Shown: in pieces, positions 24,995 to 33,234 of the stretch
Layout of the letters: the number at the start of each line of letters is the position of its first letter
How positions within the stretch are numbered: position 1 is the first letter of the stretch
Origin: VGRW01 sp041498295
GTDB lineage: Bacteria; Myxococcota_A; UBA9160; SZUA-336
Reading direction: 5' to 3'
DNA length: 39,272 nucleotides
Assembly: GCA_041498295.1 (NCBI GenBank)
Contig: JBGQIB010000024.1
Span: 1 to 39,272, forward strand
Position numbers and translations under genes: made by a program
The notes under the pieces: model-generated
Databases searched by the model: none
The model's input: the letters and a program-made list of their open reading frames with translations, nothing else
Told to the model about the DNA's origin: nothing

Positions 24995-26098
24995 CTAGAC
25001 GGCGTACTTCAGCAAATGCCCTGTACCATCCGGGATCCGGCGAGTCGGAAGCGAGCGCCAGTAGTAGTCGACCCACCGCACCGGCAGCGCGACGCAGCTC
25101 GGAAACAGGCGCGCGGCTAGAACGTCCTCGACTCTGAGCCGCCTCCGTAGGAGCCCGAGCCGCTGCGCGGGGGACGCATCGCGTTTGCGCTCCGACAGCG
25201 ACTTCATCGTGTTGCGCCAGACCAGAAACACGAACAACCGATACGCCGCACACGCGCGCCGCTTCGAGAACGCGATCGTCTCGCGCTTGTGATTCGCCTG
25301 GGAGTGTCGAATCAGGAGGTCGGCGAGATTCACCGGGAACAGCGGATTCTCGGGCGTGCGCGCGATCCGCGATGGGGTCGCTTCGTGCCGGAGCGTCCGC
25401 CCCGATCGCCGAACGCGCGCCAGCGCGCGCGGATAGGCCGGGTGCTGATCCGAGCGGATCGTCGCGCGAGCGCCATGGGGCACGACGATCTCGAGCAGCG
25501 TCGCCATCTCGCGCTCAATCGAGCGCGGATCCGGCCGCCCGAGCTTCGCCTCGAGCTCCGCGCGTCGCGCGCGCTGTGGCGCCGTCATCCGGCCCTTCCT
25601 CCGCAGCTCCGAGTCCGTGAAGCCGTAGATGAAGTGGGACTCTGCGCCGATCGCGGCGTGGAAGTGCACAGGGGTGAACTGGCTGAACTCGAACGACTCG
25701 AAGCCGTCGATCGCGAGTGACTCGGCGGGCGGTCCCTTCGGGCGAATCCGCTCGTGAAACAAGAGGCAGTGTCGTCCGAGTCGATCGGTCTGGCGCATGA
25801 TCGTCGTCGGCGAGGCGCCGAGGTATCGAGCGATCTGGCGGTAGGCGGAGCACGAGAGCGCGCACATGAAGATCCGGGAGAGGAGCTCGGGGCGCTTCAA
25901 CCAGTAGGTGGTCGAGAAGGTCTGTGAACTGAAGGACCGCCGGCAGTGAACGCACAGAAACCTCTGGATGCGCGAAGGCGCGACTCTTCTCGGGAAGAAG
26001 CCTTTGCGCGTCCAGCGCCAACCCTGCGGATCGAGATGGAACTTGCAGCTCGGGTTCGGGCAGCGCGGCGGAACGAAGGGCTTGGGTCGATTCGGCAC
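24995..26098 (-). CDS. IS1-like DDE transposase
   Basis: 367 residues. The N-terminus has two zinc-ribbon pairs (C13, C18 and C49, C52) and a helix-turn-helix (SAYRQIARYLGASPTTIMRQ). The catalytic triad is visible as D131 (LAIDGFESF), D217 (IRSDQHPAY) and E273 (NHKRETIAFSKRR). This arrangement is that of IS1-like transposases. The start is GTG at 26098, 50 bp inside the right IS end. The frame is complete, so the element could still be active. Confidence 0.85.
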   Translation of the reverse strand: MPNRPKPFVPPRCPNPSCKFHLDPQGWRWTRKGFFPRRVAPSRIQRFLCVHCRRSFSSQTFSTTYWLKRPELLSRIFMCALSCSAYRQIARYLGASPTTIMRQTDRLGRHCLLFHERIRPKGPPAESLAIDGFESFEFSQFTPVHFHAAIGAESHFIYGFTDSELRRKGRMTAPQRARRAELEAKLGRPDPRSIEREMATLLEIVVPHGARATIRSDQHPAYPRALARVRRSGRTLRHEATPSRIARTPENPLFPVNLADLLIRHSQANHKRETIAFSKRRACAAYRLFVFLVWRNTMKSLSERKRDASPAQRLGLLRRRLRVEDVLAARLFPSCVALPVRWVDYYWRSLPTRRIPDGTGHLLKYAV

Positions 26099-26138
26099 GA
26101 GACATCGTCGAGCAGGGGCCGTGCCAGAGACAATTTCC

Positions 26139-26149
26139 GGAACACAACC
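26139..26149 (-). repeat. Right terminal inverted repeat of the IS
   Basis: Read inward this end is GGTTGTGTTCC, matching the left end for eight bases before a one-base shift. Confidence 0.75.
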
Positions 26150-26158
26150 TGAACTATA
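26150..26158. repeat. Target-site duplication, right copy (TGAACTATA)
   Basis: Exact second copy of the left 9-bp repeat. Its last bases form the first part of TATAGT at 26155-26160, the -10-like box of the downstream oxidase gene. Confidence 0.85.
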
Positions 26159-26160
26159 GT
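26155..26160 (+). promoter_or_regulatory. -10-like hexamer of the lhgO-like gene (TATAGT)
   Basis: TATAGT ends 6 nt before the ATG at 26167. Everything upstream of it is now IS sequence, so any original -35 is 1.2 kb away and a new one would have to come from the IS end. Confidence 0.55.
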
Positions 26161-26166
26161 CGGCTC

Positions 26167-27291
26167 ATGGCGGGCGCGGCTTCGGGCGAGACGGGTGTCG
26201 CTGTGATCGGCGCCGGCGTCGTGGGGCTGGCGTGCGCCGCCGCGCTCGCGCGCGCGGGCCACGAGGTGCTCGTCCTCGAGCGCCACGGCGCGACCGCGCA
26301 CGAGACGTCGTCGCGGAACAGCGGCGTGATTCACGCGGGCCTCTACTACCCGACCGGCTCGCTGAAGGCGGAGCTGTGCGTCGCGGGCCGCGAGGAGCTC
26401 TATGGGCGCTGCCGCACGCGCGACATCGCGCACAAACAGACCGGCAAGCTCGTGATCGCGTCCGTCGATTCCGAGATCGCCGCACTCGAGGCGCTGCTCG
26501 CGCGCGGCACCGAGAACGGCGTACCGGGCCTGACGATCATCGACGGGCGCGAGCTGCGTCGACTCGAGCCGCGCGTTCGCGGCTGCGCGGCGCTGGTCGT
26601 GCCGGTGACGGGGATCGTCGACGCGCACGAGCTCGCCGGGAGCTATCAAGCGGAGCTCGAGGCGCACGGCGGGCGCGTCGTTCTACACACTTCGGTGTCG
26701 GGCCTCGAACGCGCCGGCGGCGCCTGGCGCGTGCACGCGGAATCCGCGACCGGGGAGCGCGCGGTCGTCGCGGCGCGCGCGGTCGTGAACGCGGCCGGGC
26801 TCGGATCGGATCGGATCGCGTCGCTGGCGGGAATCGACGTCGAGCGCGCAGGCTATCGCCTGCGGCCCTGCAAGGGCGACTACTTCAGCATCGCCCCGTC
26901 GCTCGGGCGGATCGCGGAGCGCCTGATCTACCCGGTCCCGCACGGCGCGGGCCTCGGCGTCCACCTCACCGTCGATCTCGGCGGCCGCTATCGACTCGGG
27001 CCCGACGCCGAATACGTCGAGGCGATCTCGTACGCCGTCGACCCGGCCAAGGCGAGCGCGTTCGCCGAGGCGGCGCGGCGCTACCTGCCGGAGATCGAGG
27101 TCAAACAGCTCGCGCCCGAGGGCGCGGGGGTGCGCCCGAAGCTGGCCGGCCCAGGTGAGGCCTTCCGCGACTTCGTGATCGCCGAAGAATCGGCGCGCGG
27201 CCTCCCGGGACTGGTGAACCTGGTCGGCATCGAGTCACCCGGCCTCACCGCCGCGGGCGCAATCGCAGCGCGCGTGGCCCGGCTGATATGA
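26167..27291 (+). CDS. lhgO: L-2-hydroxyglutarate oxidase/dehydrogenase-like FAD enzyme
   Basis: 374 residues of the DAO/GlpO FAD-dependent fold. The dinucleotide-binding motif VIGAGVVGLACAAAL is at the N-terminus, followed by ETSSRNSGVIHAGLYYP, characteristic of LhgO, and the C-terminal segment with GVRPKLAGPGEAFRDF and GIESPGLTAAGAIA. The enzyme oxidises L-2-hydroxyglutarate to 2-oxoglutarate and passes electrons to the membrane quinone pool. The ATG at 26167 lies 6 nt after TATAGT. The insertion sequence ends 17 bp before it. Confidence 0.9.
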   Translation: MAGAASGETGVAVIGAGVVGLACAAALARAGHEVLVLERHGATAHETSSRNSGVIHAGLYYPTGSLKAELCVAGREELYGRCRTRDIAHKQTGKLVIASVDSEIAALEALLARGTENGVPGLTIIDGRELRRLEPRVRGCAALVVPVTGIVDAHELAGSYQAELEAHGGRVVLHTSVSGLERAGGAWRVHAESATGERAVVAARAVVNAAGLGSDRIASLAGIDVERAGYRLRPCKGDYFSIAPSLGRIAERLIYPVPHGAGLGVHLTVDLGGRYRLGPDAEYVEAISYAVDPAKASAFAEAARRYLPEIEVKQLAPEGAGVRPKLAGPGEAFRDFVIAEESARGLPGLVNLVGIESPGLTAAGAIAARVARLI

Positions 27292-27292
27292 T
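27287..27292 (+). promoter_or_regulatory. -10 hexamer of the nitronate monooxygenase-like gene (TATGAT)
   Basis: TATGAT ends 6 nt before the GTG at 27299 and overlaps the TGA stop of the preceding gene. Confidence 0.5.
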
Positions 27293-27298
27293 CGGCGC

Positions 27299-28426
27299 GT
27301 GAGCCTACATACACCGATCTGTGATCTGCTCGGGATCGAAGTTCCGATCGTGCTCGCGGGCATGGGCGGCGCCAGCACGCCGAAGCTCGCGGCCGCGGTC
27401 TCGAACGCGGGCGGGCTCGGCATCCTCGGCGCGGCCGCGTGTCAGCCCGACGAGCTGCGCGCCTGGATCGCCGAGACGCGCAGCCTGACCGACAAGCCAT
27501 TCGGCGTCGACACGTTGCTGCCCGCCTCGGTGCGCCGCGCAAAAGCCGAGCCCGGCAAGGGTCCGTCGCCACTCGATCAGGTCGCGAAACTGCAGGCGTT
27601 CGCGCGCGAGTTCATGGAGAAGGAAGGCCTCACCCTGCCGCACACCGGCGCTGCGCCGAACGCGCCCGCGCGTGAAGGCGGCGGACGGCGCGCGATCTTC
27701 TCGAAGGACTTCTTCGAGGCACAGATGGAGGTCGTGATCGAGGAGCGCGTGCCGGTGTACGCCGCCGGGCTCGGCGATCCCGGTCCGTGGATCGACCGGC
27801 TTCACAAGAATGGGACGATCGTGATGGCCGTGGTCGGGGCGGTCCGCCACGCGCGCAAAGTCGCGGAGAGCCGGGTCGACATCATCGTCGCCCAGGGTCA
27901 CGACGCGGGCGGACACAACTCACCGGTGGGCACGATGGCGCTGATTCCGCAGGTGGTCGACGCGGTTGCGCCGATCCCGGTGCTCGGCGCGGGCGGCATC
28001 ACGGACGGCCGCGGCGTCGCGGCGGCGCTGATGCTCGGCGCCGCGGGCGCGTGGATCGGCTCCGCATTCCTCGCGACGGACGAGGCGGGCATCCAGGACT
28101 TCCAGAAGCAGGCGATCGTCGACAGCGATGAAGAGGGCACGGTCGTCTCGCGCTCGGTCACCGGAAAGCCGGCGCGCCTGATCCGCAGCAAGTGGACCCA
28201 GGCGTACGCGGACAGCGGCCTCGAGACACTGCCGATGCCGTTCCAGAGCATGGTCTCGGGACCGGTGCTGCTCGCGGGCGCGATCGCGCGGCGCGCGGAC
28301 ATCGTCCCCGGCTTCGCTGGGCAGGGAATCGGCATGATCAAAGCCGTGCGCGCGGCGGGCGACGTGCTGCGCGAAATCGTCGCCGGCGCGGAACGCGCCC
28401 TCGCCGAGGCCCGACGCCTGACTTAG
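27299..28426 (+). CDS. Nitronate monooxygenase-like FMN enzyme
   Basis: 375 residues of the nitronate monooxygenase/2-nitropropane dioxygenase TIM barrel. Motifs are PIVLAGMGGASTPKLAAAVSNAGGLG at the N-terminus (split over residues 16-41), the active-site QGHDAGGHN, and the FMN-phosphate loop VLGAGGITDGRG with LGAAGAWIGSAF. The group oxidises alkyl nitronates, but many members have other or unknown substrates. The GTG start is supported by the near-leaderless box. It is followed by a 233-bp non-coding stretch. Confidence 0.88.
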   Translation: MSLHTPICDLLGIEVPIVLAGMGGASTPKLAAAVSNAGGLGILGAAACQPDELRAWIAETRSLTDKPFGVDTLLPASVRRAKAEPGKGPSPLDQVAKLQAFAREFMEKEGLTLPHTGAAPNAPAREGGGRRAIFSKDFFEAQMEVVIEERVPVYAAGLGDPGPWIDRLHKNGTIVMAVVGAVRHARKVAESRVDIIVAQGHDAGGHNSPVGTMALIPQVVDAVAPIPVLGAGGITDGRGVAAALMLGAAGAWIGSAFLATDEAGIQDFQKQAIVDSDEEGTVVSRSVTGKPARLIRSKWTQAYADSGLETLPMPFQSMVSGPVLLAGAIARRADIVPGFAGQGIGMIKAVRAAGDVLREIVAGAERALAEARRLT

Positions 28427-28659
28427 CGCACCCCGGGGGGTTCGTGTTCTAGGGTCGTGTTGTGAGTCCGCGGATTCGTTAGTGGCGCGAGATGGCCCAA
28501 GCGATTCACCTACCGTGCTCTTTGATGCGCCCCTTAGCTTGGCCGCCGACACGGTCGCGTTGCCATGCACAGCTCTTGCCCGACCCGAGAGCGGTAGGAA
28601 GCGGAGCGCGAGCCGACTCGGTTGACCGAAAAGCCGATTCGCGTAGACTCGGCCCCCCC
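28427..28659. other. Intergenic stretch upstream of rplU
   Basis: No coding frame with credible composition, no tRNA and no intrinsic terminator was seen. The final 40 bases hold the rplU promoter. An open frame extends upstream of rplU to 28492 in the same phase, but L21 homology starts only at 28660. The base composition is less GC-rich than the flanking genes. Confidence 0.6.
28622..28649 (+). promoter_or_regulatory. Sigma-70-type promoter of rplU
   Basis: TTGACC (28622-28627), 16-nt spacer, TAGACT (28644-28649), ending 10 nt before the rplU ATG. It is the second clear -35/-10 pair in the window and fits a highly expressed ribosomal operon. Confidence 0.65.
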
Positions 28660-28968
28660 ATGTACGCGGTCGTTCGAGCTGGTGGTAAGCAGATGCGGGT
28701 GTCGCCCGGCGACATCGTCGACGTCGAGCTATTCGAGGGCGAGCCCGGTCAAGAAGTCGCGCTCGGCGAAGTGCTGCTCGTCAGCGGAGACAAGCTCCAC
28801 GTCGGGAACCCGCTGGTCGCGGGCGCGAAGGTGCTGGCCAAGATCGAAGGCGATTCGGCCGGCCCGAAGATCCGCATCTTCAAATACAAGCGGCGCAAGC
28901 GCTATCGCAAGACCAAGGGCCACCGCCAGCACTTCACCCGCGTGCGCATCGAGTCGATCGAGGTCTAG
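28660..28968 (+). CDS. rplU: 50S ribosomal protein L21
   Basis: 102 residues, the standard L21 length. It starts MYAVVRAGGKQMRVSPGD and includes VALGEVLLVSGD, GDSAGPKIRIFKYKRRKRYRK and a C-terminal GHRQHFTRVRIESI, all diagnostic. L21 binds 23S rRNA domain VI of the large subunit. rpmA follows by 9 bp and obgE by a further 100 bp, the conserved rplU-rpmA-obg order. Confidence 0.97.
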   Translation: MYAVVRAGGKQMRVSPGDIVDVELFEGEPGQEVALGEVLLVSGDKLHVGNPLVAGAKVLAKIEGDSAGPKIRIFKYKRRKRYRKTKGHRQHFTRVRIESIEV

Positions 28969-28977
28969 AGGCGAGTC

Positions 28978-29229
28978 ATGGCTCACAAGAAGGGTCAGGG
29001 CAGCACCCGCAACGGCCGCGACAGCAATTCGCAGCGGCGCGGCACCAAGATCTATGGCGGCCAGGTCGTCCGTTCGGGCCAGATCCTCGTGCGCCAGGTC
29101 GGCACGGTGATTCATCCGGGACGCGGCGTCGGCCTCGGGCGCGACTTCACGCTGTTCGCGCTGCGCGACGGCGTGGTCAAGTTCTACGAGAGCCGCAACC
29201 ACAAGCGCGCATCCGTGATCGATCCTTAA
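28978..29229 (+). CDS. rpmA: 50S ribosomal protein L27
   Basis: 83 residues, standard for L27. Begins MAHKKGQGSTRNGRDSNSQ without the N-terminal extension that some Firmicutes cleave, and includes GGQVVRSGQILVRQ and GRDFTLFALRDG. L27 reaches the peptidyl-transferase centre. An AGGCGAG site lies just before the ATG. Confidence 0.97.
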   Translation: MAHKKGQGSTRNGRDSNSQRRGTKIYGGQVVRSGQILVRQVGTVIHPGRGVGLGRDFTLFALRDGVVKFYESRNHKRASVIDP

Positions 29230-29236
29230 GGGTCCC

Positions 29237-29282
29237 GGCGCGGCGAAGCCGCGCCACCCTACTACGCGCGGCTTCGCCGCGC
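29237..29282. repeat. REP-like inverted pair of palindromes
   Basis: Two copies of a palindromic unit lie in opposite orientation: GCGCGGCGAAGCCGCGC (inside 29237-29255) and its exact complement at 29266-29282. Each folds into a 7-8-bp hairpin with a 3-nt loop. They sit between rpmA and obgE, where they could act as an RNA processing or attenuation site or be an extragenic repeat. Confidence 0.6.
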
Positions 29283-29314
29283 TGCGCGCTTCGCTTGCGG
29301 CGCATCGCTGCGGC

Positions 29315-29320
29315 TATCAT
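29315..29320 (+). promoter_or_regulatory. -10-like hexamer of obgE (TATCAT)
   Basis: TATCAT ends 9 nt before the obgE ATG, suggesting a secondary promoter inside the ribosomal operon. Confidence 0.5.
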
Positions 29321-29329
29321 CGCGCGGTC

Positions 29330-30352
29330 ATGTCTGCCCCCGACTTCATAGACGAGTGCCGCGTGTTCGTGCGCAGCGGCGACGGCGGCCGCGGCTGCTG
29401 CTCGTTCCGGCGCGAGAAGTTCGTGCCGCGCGGCGGACCCGATGGCGGGAACGGCGGGCGGGGCGGCTCGGTGCACCTCGTGGCCGATCGCTCGCTCGCG
29501 ACCCTGCTCGACACGCGCCACCGGAAGTTCTTTCGCGCGGGCCGCGGTGCGCACGGCTCCGGCGCCCGCAAGGACGGGAAGTGGGGCGATGACGTCGAGA
29601 TCCGCTTGCCGCTCGGCACCGTGGTGAAGAACGACGAGACGCACGCAGTGCTCGTCGAGCTGCTCGAGGACGGGCAGACCTGGCTCGCCGAGGAGGGCGG
29701 CCGCGGTGGGCGCGGGAACGCGATGTTCGCGACCTCGACCAATCAGGCGCCACTGACCGTCGAGCCCGGAGAGGAGGGCCGCGAGCGCTGGCTGCGGCTC
29801 GAGCTGAAGGTGCTCGCCGACGTCGGCCTGATCGGCTTTCCGAACGCAGGCAAATCGACGCTCATCTCGCGCGTCAGCGCCGCTCGGCCGAAGGTCGCCG
29901 GCTATCCGTTCACCACCTTGCAGCCGCATCTCGGCATGGTCGAGAGCGGGGGCGCGCGCTTCGTGATCGCGGACATTCCCGGCCTCATTCCCGGCGCCCA
30001 TCGAGGCGTGGGGCTCGGGCACCGCTTCCTGCGTCACGTCGAGCGCACCCGCTTGCTCGTCCACCTGCTCGATCCCGAGCCGTGTCTCGCCGGGGGTGAC
30101 TCGTCGCGCAGCCCCGAGCTCGACTACGACGCGCTACGCGCGGAGCTCGGCGCGTACTCCGAGGACCTCGCGAAGCGCACCGAAGTGGTGTGCATCGCGA
30201 AGGCCGATCTCGTGTCGGATCCTGCGGAGCGCGCGTTGCTCGCGGAGGGGCTGGCGCGCCGGGGTCTCGAGCCGCGCTGGATCTCGGCGGCGACGGGTGA
30301 AGGCGTCGAGGCGCTGCTCCAGTTGCTCGCGCGCGAGGTGGGCCGGAAGTGA
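29330..30352 (+). CDS. obgE: Obg family GTPase
   Basis: 340 residues: the glycine-rich Obg fold (1-158), then the G domain with G1 GFPNAGKST (169-177), G3 DIPGLI and G4 in CIAKADL (AKAD in place of the usual NKxD). No C-terminal OCT extension is present. Obg is an essential GTPase tied to 50S assembly and stress signalling. Its stop overlaps the proB GTG by 4 bp. Confidence 0.96.
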   Translation: MSAPDFIDECRVFVRSGDGGRGCCSFRREKFVPRGGPDGGNGGRGGSVHLVADRSLATLLDTRHRKFFRAGRGAHGSGARKDGKWGDDVEIRLPLGTVVKNDETHAVLVELLEDGQTWLAEEGGRGGRGNAMFATSTNQAPLTVEPGEEGRERWLRLELKVLADVGLIGFPNAGKSTLISRVSAARPKVAGYPFTTLQPHLGMVESGGARFVIADIPGLIPGAHRGVGLGHRFLRHVERTRLLVHLLDPEPCLAGGDSSRSPELDYDALRAELGAYSEDLAKRTEVVCIAKADLVSDPAERALLAEGLARRGLEPRWISAATGEGVEALLQLLAREVGRK

Positions 30353-31467
30353 AGCGCGCGGATCTGGCGCGCGCGCGACGCGTGGTGGTGAAGCTCGGCA
30401 CGTCGCTCCTGACACCGCAAAGAGGCGGCGTGCAGACGCGCCGCTTCACCGCGGTCGCGAAGCAAGTCGCCGAGCAGATGCGCGCGGGGCGCGAGATCGT
30501 CGTGGTTGCATCGGGCGCGGTCGGGCTCGGCACGCGGCGTCTCGGTCTGGCGAAGCGGCCGAGCTCGATTCCGGGCAAGCAGGCCGCCGCGGCCGTCGGG
30601 CAGATCGATCTGTGCCGCCGCTTCGAGCGCGCCTTCGCGCGCGAGAAACTGCTCGTGGGACAGATCCTGCTCGACCACGCCGGCTTCGTGGATCGCGAGC
30701 GCTTTCTCAACGCGCGCCGCACGCTCGCGCAGCTGCTCGCGGACCGCGTCGTGCCGCTGATCAACGAGAATGACTCGGTCGCGACGGAGGAGCTGCGCTT
30801 CGGCGACAACGATCAGCTCGCCGCACAGGTCGTGAACACGTGCGGCGCGGACCTCCTGATCCTGCTCACCGACGTCGACGGCCTGCGCGACGGCGACCCG
30901 CGCGCGGGCCGTGCGACGCGCATCGCAGAGGTGCAGGAAGTGACTGCGCGCGTGCTCGAGGTCGCGGGCGGCGAGGGCACGGCGTGGAGCTCCGGCGGCA
31001 TGCGCTCCAAGCTTTTGGCGGCGCGCGCCGCGGGGCGCTTCGGCGTGCCGACGGTGATCGCCGACGGCCGACGCAAAGATGTGTTGCGCCGCATCCTCGA
31101 GGGCGACGACTTGGGCACGCTCGTGGCCCCAGCCGAGGACCAGCTCTCCTCGCGCAAGCACTGGATCGCCTTCACCTTGAAGCCGCGCGGCGCGCTGCAG
31201 CTCGATCCGGGCGCGGTGCGCGCGCTGCGCGAGCGCCGCGCGAGTCTCTTGCCCGCCGGCGTCACCGAAGTGCAGGGCCGCTTCGGCGTCGGCGACCTCG
31301 TCGCGTGTCTCAGCGCCGAGGGCGACGAAATCGCGCGCGGCCTCGTCTCCTACGACGCGCGCGAGATCGAGCGCATCAAGCGCAAGAAGACCTCGCAGAT
31401 CCTCGAGGTGCTCGGCTACTCGAACGGCGACGAAGTGATTCACCGCGACAACCTGATCGTGTTCTGA
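30349..31467 (+). CDS. proB: Glutamate 5-kinase
   Basis: 372 residues with the amino-acid kinase domain and a C-terminal PUA domain. Seen are VVKLGTSLLTPQRGG at the start, VASGAVGLG, LINENDSVATEELRFGDND and GGMRSKLLAAR. ProB phosphorylates glutamate in the first step of proline synthesis; ProA, two genes on, does the next step. GTG start coupled to the obgE stop. Confidence 0.96.
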   Translation: MKRADLARARRVVVKLGTSLLTPQRGGVQTRRFTAVAKQVAEQMRAGREIVVVASGAVGLGTRRLGLAKRPSSIPGKQAAAAVGQIDLCRRFERAFAREKLLVGQILLDHAGFVDRERFLNARRTLAQLLADRVVPLINENDSVATEELRFGDNDQLAAQVVNTCGADLLILLTDVDGLRDGDPRAGRATRIAEVQEVTARVLEVAGGEGTAWSSGGMRSKLLAARAAGRFGVPTVIADGRRKDVLRRILEGDDLGTLVAPAEDQLSSRKHWIAFTLKPRGALQLDPGAVRALRERRASLLPAGVTEVQGRFGVGDLVACLSAEGDEIARGLVSYDAREIERIKRKKTSQILEVLGYSNGDEVIHRDNLIVF

Positions 31468-31475
31468 GAATCTCG

Positions 31476-31931
31476 ATGACTCGTGAGCTTCTCGGCGCCG
31501 CGCTCCTGATCGCGAGCTGTGCGGCACCGCCGGACACTCACTTCACGAACTACGCGCCGATTCCGCCGGGTCAGGCGCGCCTGTATGTGTACCGACCCGA
31601 GAGCTCCGCCGGTCCGCACGACGCCGGCGGAATCAGCGTCGACAAGCGCCCGCTCGCTTCGCTCGACAAGGGCGCGTATGTCAGCGTCGTGCTCGAGCCT
31701 GGCGCGCACGAGCTCGCGGCGGGAGTCTCTGCAGGCCCCCGCCTCGCGCGCCTTCCGTCCAGAACGATCGAGCTCCGCGCCGATCGCGCCACGTATTGCA
31801 GTCTCTCCGCGGAGCTGGACGGGCTCGTCGTCCTCTGGGATCTGCATTGCGGCAGCGATCCCGACGCCCACGCGGAACTGCGCGGCTGCAGCCGCGGGAA
31901 GCTCGACCGCACGGTCGACTGGCAGCCCTGA
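31476..31931 (+). CDS. Small lipoprotein, DUF2846-like
   Basis: 151 residues. The start MTRELLGAALLIASC gives a lipobox with C15. The mature part, with GQARLYVYRPESSAG near its start and alternating strands, resembles DUF2846-type lipoproteins; the function is unknown. It lies 8 bp after proB and 46 bp before proA. Its position between proB and proA is unusual and suggests a later insertion into the operon. Confidence 0.75.
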   Translation: MTRELLGAALLIASCAAPPDTHFTNYAPIPPGQARLYVYRPESSAGPHDAGGISVDKRPLASLDKGAYVSVVLEPGAHELAAGVSAGPRLARLPSRTIELRADRATYCSLSAELDGLVVLWDLHCGSDPDAHAELRGCSRGKLDRTVDWQP

Positions 31932-31962
31932 GGGGGCTTCGCCCGCGGCCCGGGAATGCCGC

Positions 31963-31968
31963 TAAGAT
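31963..31968 (+). promoter_or_regulatory. -10-like hexamer of proA (TAAGAT)
   Basis: TAAGAT ends 9 nt before the proA ATG in the 46-bp gap after the lipoprotein gene. It could drive proA independently of proB. Confidence 0.5.
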
Positions 31969-31977
31969 AGGCAGGCG

Positions 31978-33234
31978 ATGACCCAGGCCGAGCTGGTCGC
32001 CGATCTGGTGCGCCGTGGCCGAGCCGCTTCCGAGCGGTTGGGGGAGCTGCGCACGGACGTCAAGGACGCCGCGCTGCGCCAGGGCGCGGACGCGCTCGAG
32101 GACGCCTGTGACGCGATCCTGCGCGAGAACGCGAGGGACCTCGCGGCCGGCCGCGAGAAGGGCCTGGCGGCGCCGCTGCTCGAGCGCCTGATGCTCAACC
32201 GCGAGCGGGTTGCGGCCATGGCGACGGGACTGCGCGAGGTCGCCGCGCTGCCGGATCCGGTGGGCGAGATCACGCGCATGTGGAACCGGCCGAACGGGCT
32301 GCAGGTCGGGCGCATGCGCATCCCGCTGGGCGTGATCCTGGTCATCTACGAGTCGCGGCCGAATGTGACCGCCGACGTCGCGGCGCTGTGTCTGAAGAGC
32401 GGCAACGCGGCAATCCTGCGCGGCGGATCCGAGGCGATCCACTCCAACCGCGCGATCGCGGCCGTGCTGCGCGGGGCGCTTGCGCGCGCCGGCGTACCGG
32501 AGGATGCGCTCGTGCTCGTGCAAAAGACCGAGCGCGAGATCGTCGATGCGCTCTTGTTGCGCGACGACGCGATCGATCTGGTCATCCCGCGCGGCGGCGA
32601 GGCCTTGATCCGCCGCGTCGCGGAGAAGTCACGCATTCCCGTGATCAAACACTACAAGGGTGTGTGTCACGTGTATCTCGACGAGTTCGCGGAACCGAAG
32701 ATGGCCAGCGACATCGCGGTGAACTCGAAGGTGCAGCGCGTCTCGGTGTGCAACTCCGCCGAGACCTTGCTCGTGCACGCGGCGCTCGCGGAGACGATCC
32801 TGCCCGACGTGCTCGGCGCGCTCGCGGCGCACGGCGTCGAGCTGCACGCGTGCCCGCGCACGCGCGCGCACTTCCCCTCCGCGCTGCCGGCGACCGAAGC
32901 GGACTTCCACACCGAGTGGCTCGCGAAGACGATGTCCGTGCGCATGGTCGACTCACTCGACCACGCGATCGACCACATCCGCAGCTACGGCTCGAATCAT
33001 ACCGAAACGATCGTCACGCAAGACGTGAGTCGCGCGCGCGAGTTCATTCGGCGGGTCAACTCGAGCTCGGTGTTCGCGAACGCGAGCACGCGCTTCTCCG
33101 ACGGGTTCCAGCTCGGTCTGGGCGCCGAGGTCGGCGTCTCGACCACCAAGGTGCATTGGTACGGACCGATGGGCCTCGAGGGTCTCACGACCCAGAAGTT
33201 CATCGCATTCGGAGAGGGAACGATTCTCGAGTGA
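31978..33234 (+). CDS. proA: Gamma-glutamyl phosphate reductase
   Basis: 418 residues, normal for ProA, which reduces gamma-glutamyl phosphate to the semialdehyde with NADPH. Catalytic cysteine C258 is in VSVCNSAETLLVH; other family segments are IPLGVILVIYESRPNVT, AILRGGSEAIHSN and HYKGVCHVYLDE. Its stop overlaps the nadD start by 4 bp. Confidence 0.97.
   Translation: MTQAELVADLVRRGRAASERLGELRTDVKDAALRQGADALEDACDAILRENARDLAAGREKGLAAPLLERLMLNRERVAAMATGLREVAALPDPVGEITRMWNRPNGLQVGRMRIPLGVILVIYESRPNVTADVAALCLKSGNAAILRGGSEAIHSNRAIAAVLRGALARAGVPEDALVLVQKTEREIVDALLLRDDAIDLVIPRGGEALIRRVAEKSRIPVIKHYKGVCHVYLDEFAEPKMASDIAVNSKVQRVSVCNSAETLLVHAALAETILPDVLGALAAHGVELHACPRTRAHFPSALPATEADFHTEWLAKTMSVRMVDSLDHAIDHIRSYGSNHTETIVTQDVSRAREFIRRVNSSSVFANASTRFSDGFQLGLGAEVGVSTTKVHWYGPMGLEGLTTQKFIAFGEGTILE

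Larger units (their letters stand above)
24929..26149 (-). mobile_element. Complete insertion sequence of 1221 bp, IS1-like
   Basis: The element is bounded by 9-bp direct repeats and by short inverted ends: the left end reads GGTTGTGTCC and the right end read inward GGTTGTGTTCC. It carries one transposase gene. A small hairpin (24943-24957) lies between the transposase stop and the left end. The exact target duplication shows the element is intact and recent. Family naming is tentative. Confidence 0.85.

Noticed and set aside
28492..28659. Open frame in phase upstream of rplU
   Set aside because: L21 begins at 28660, and the extension would include the rplU promoter; it lacks any conserved sequence.
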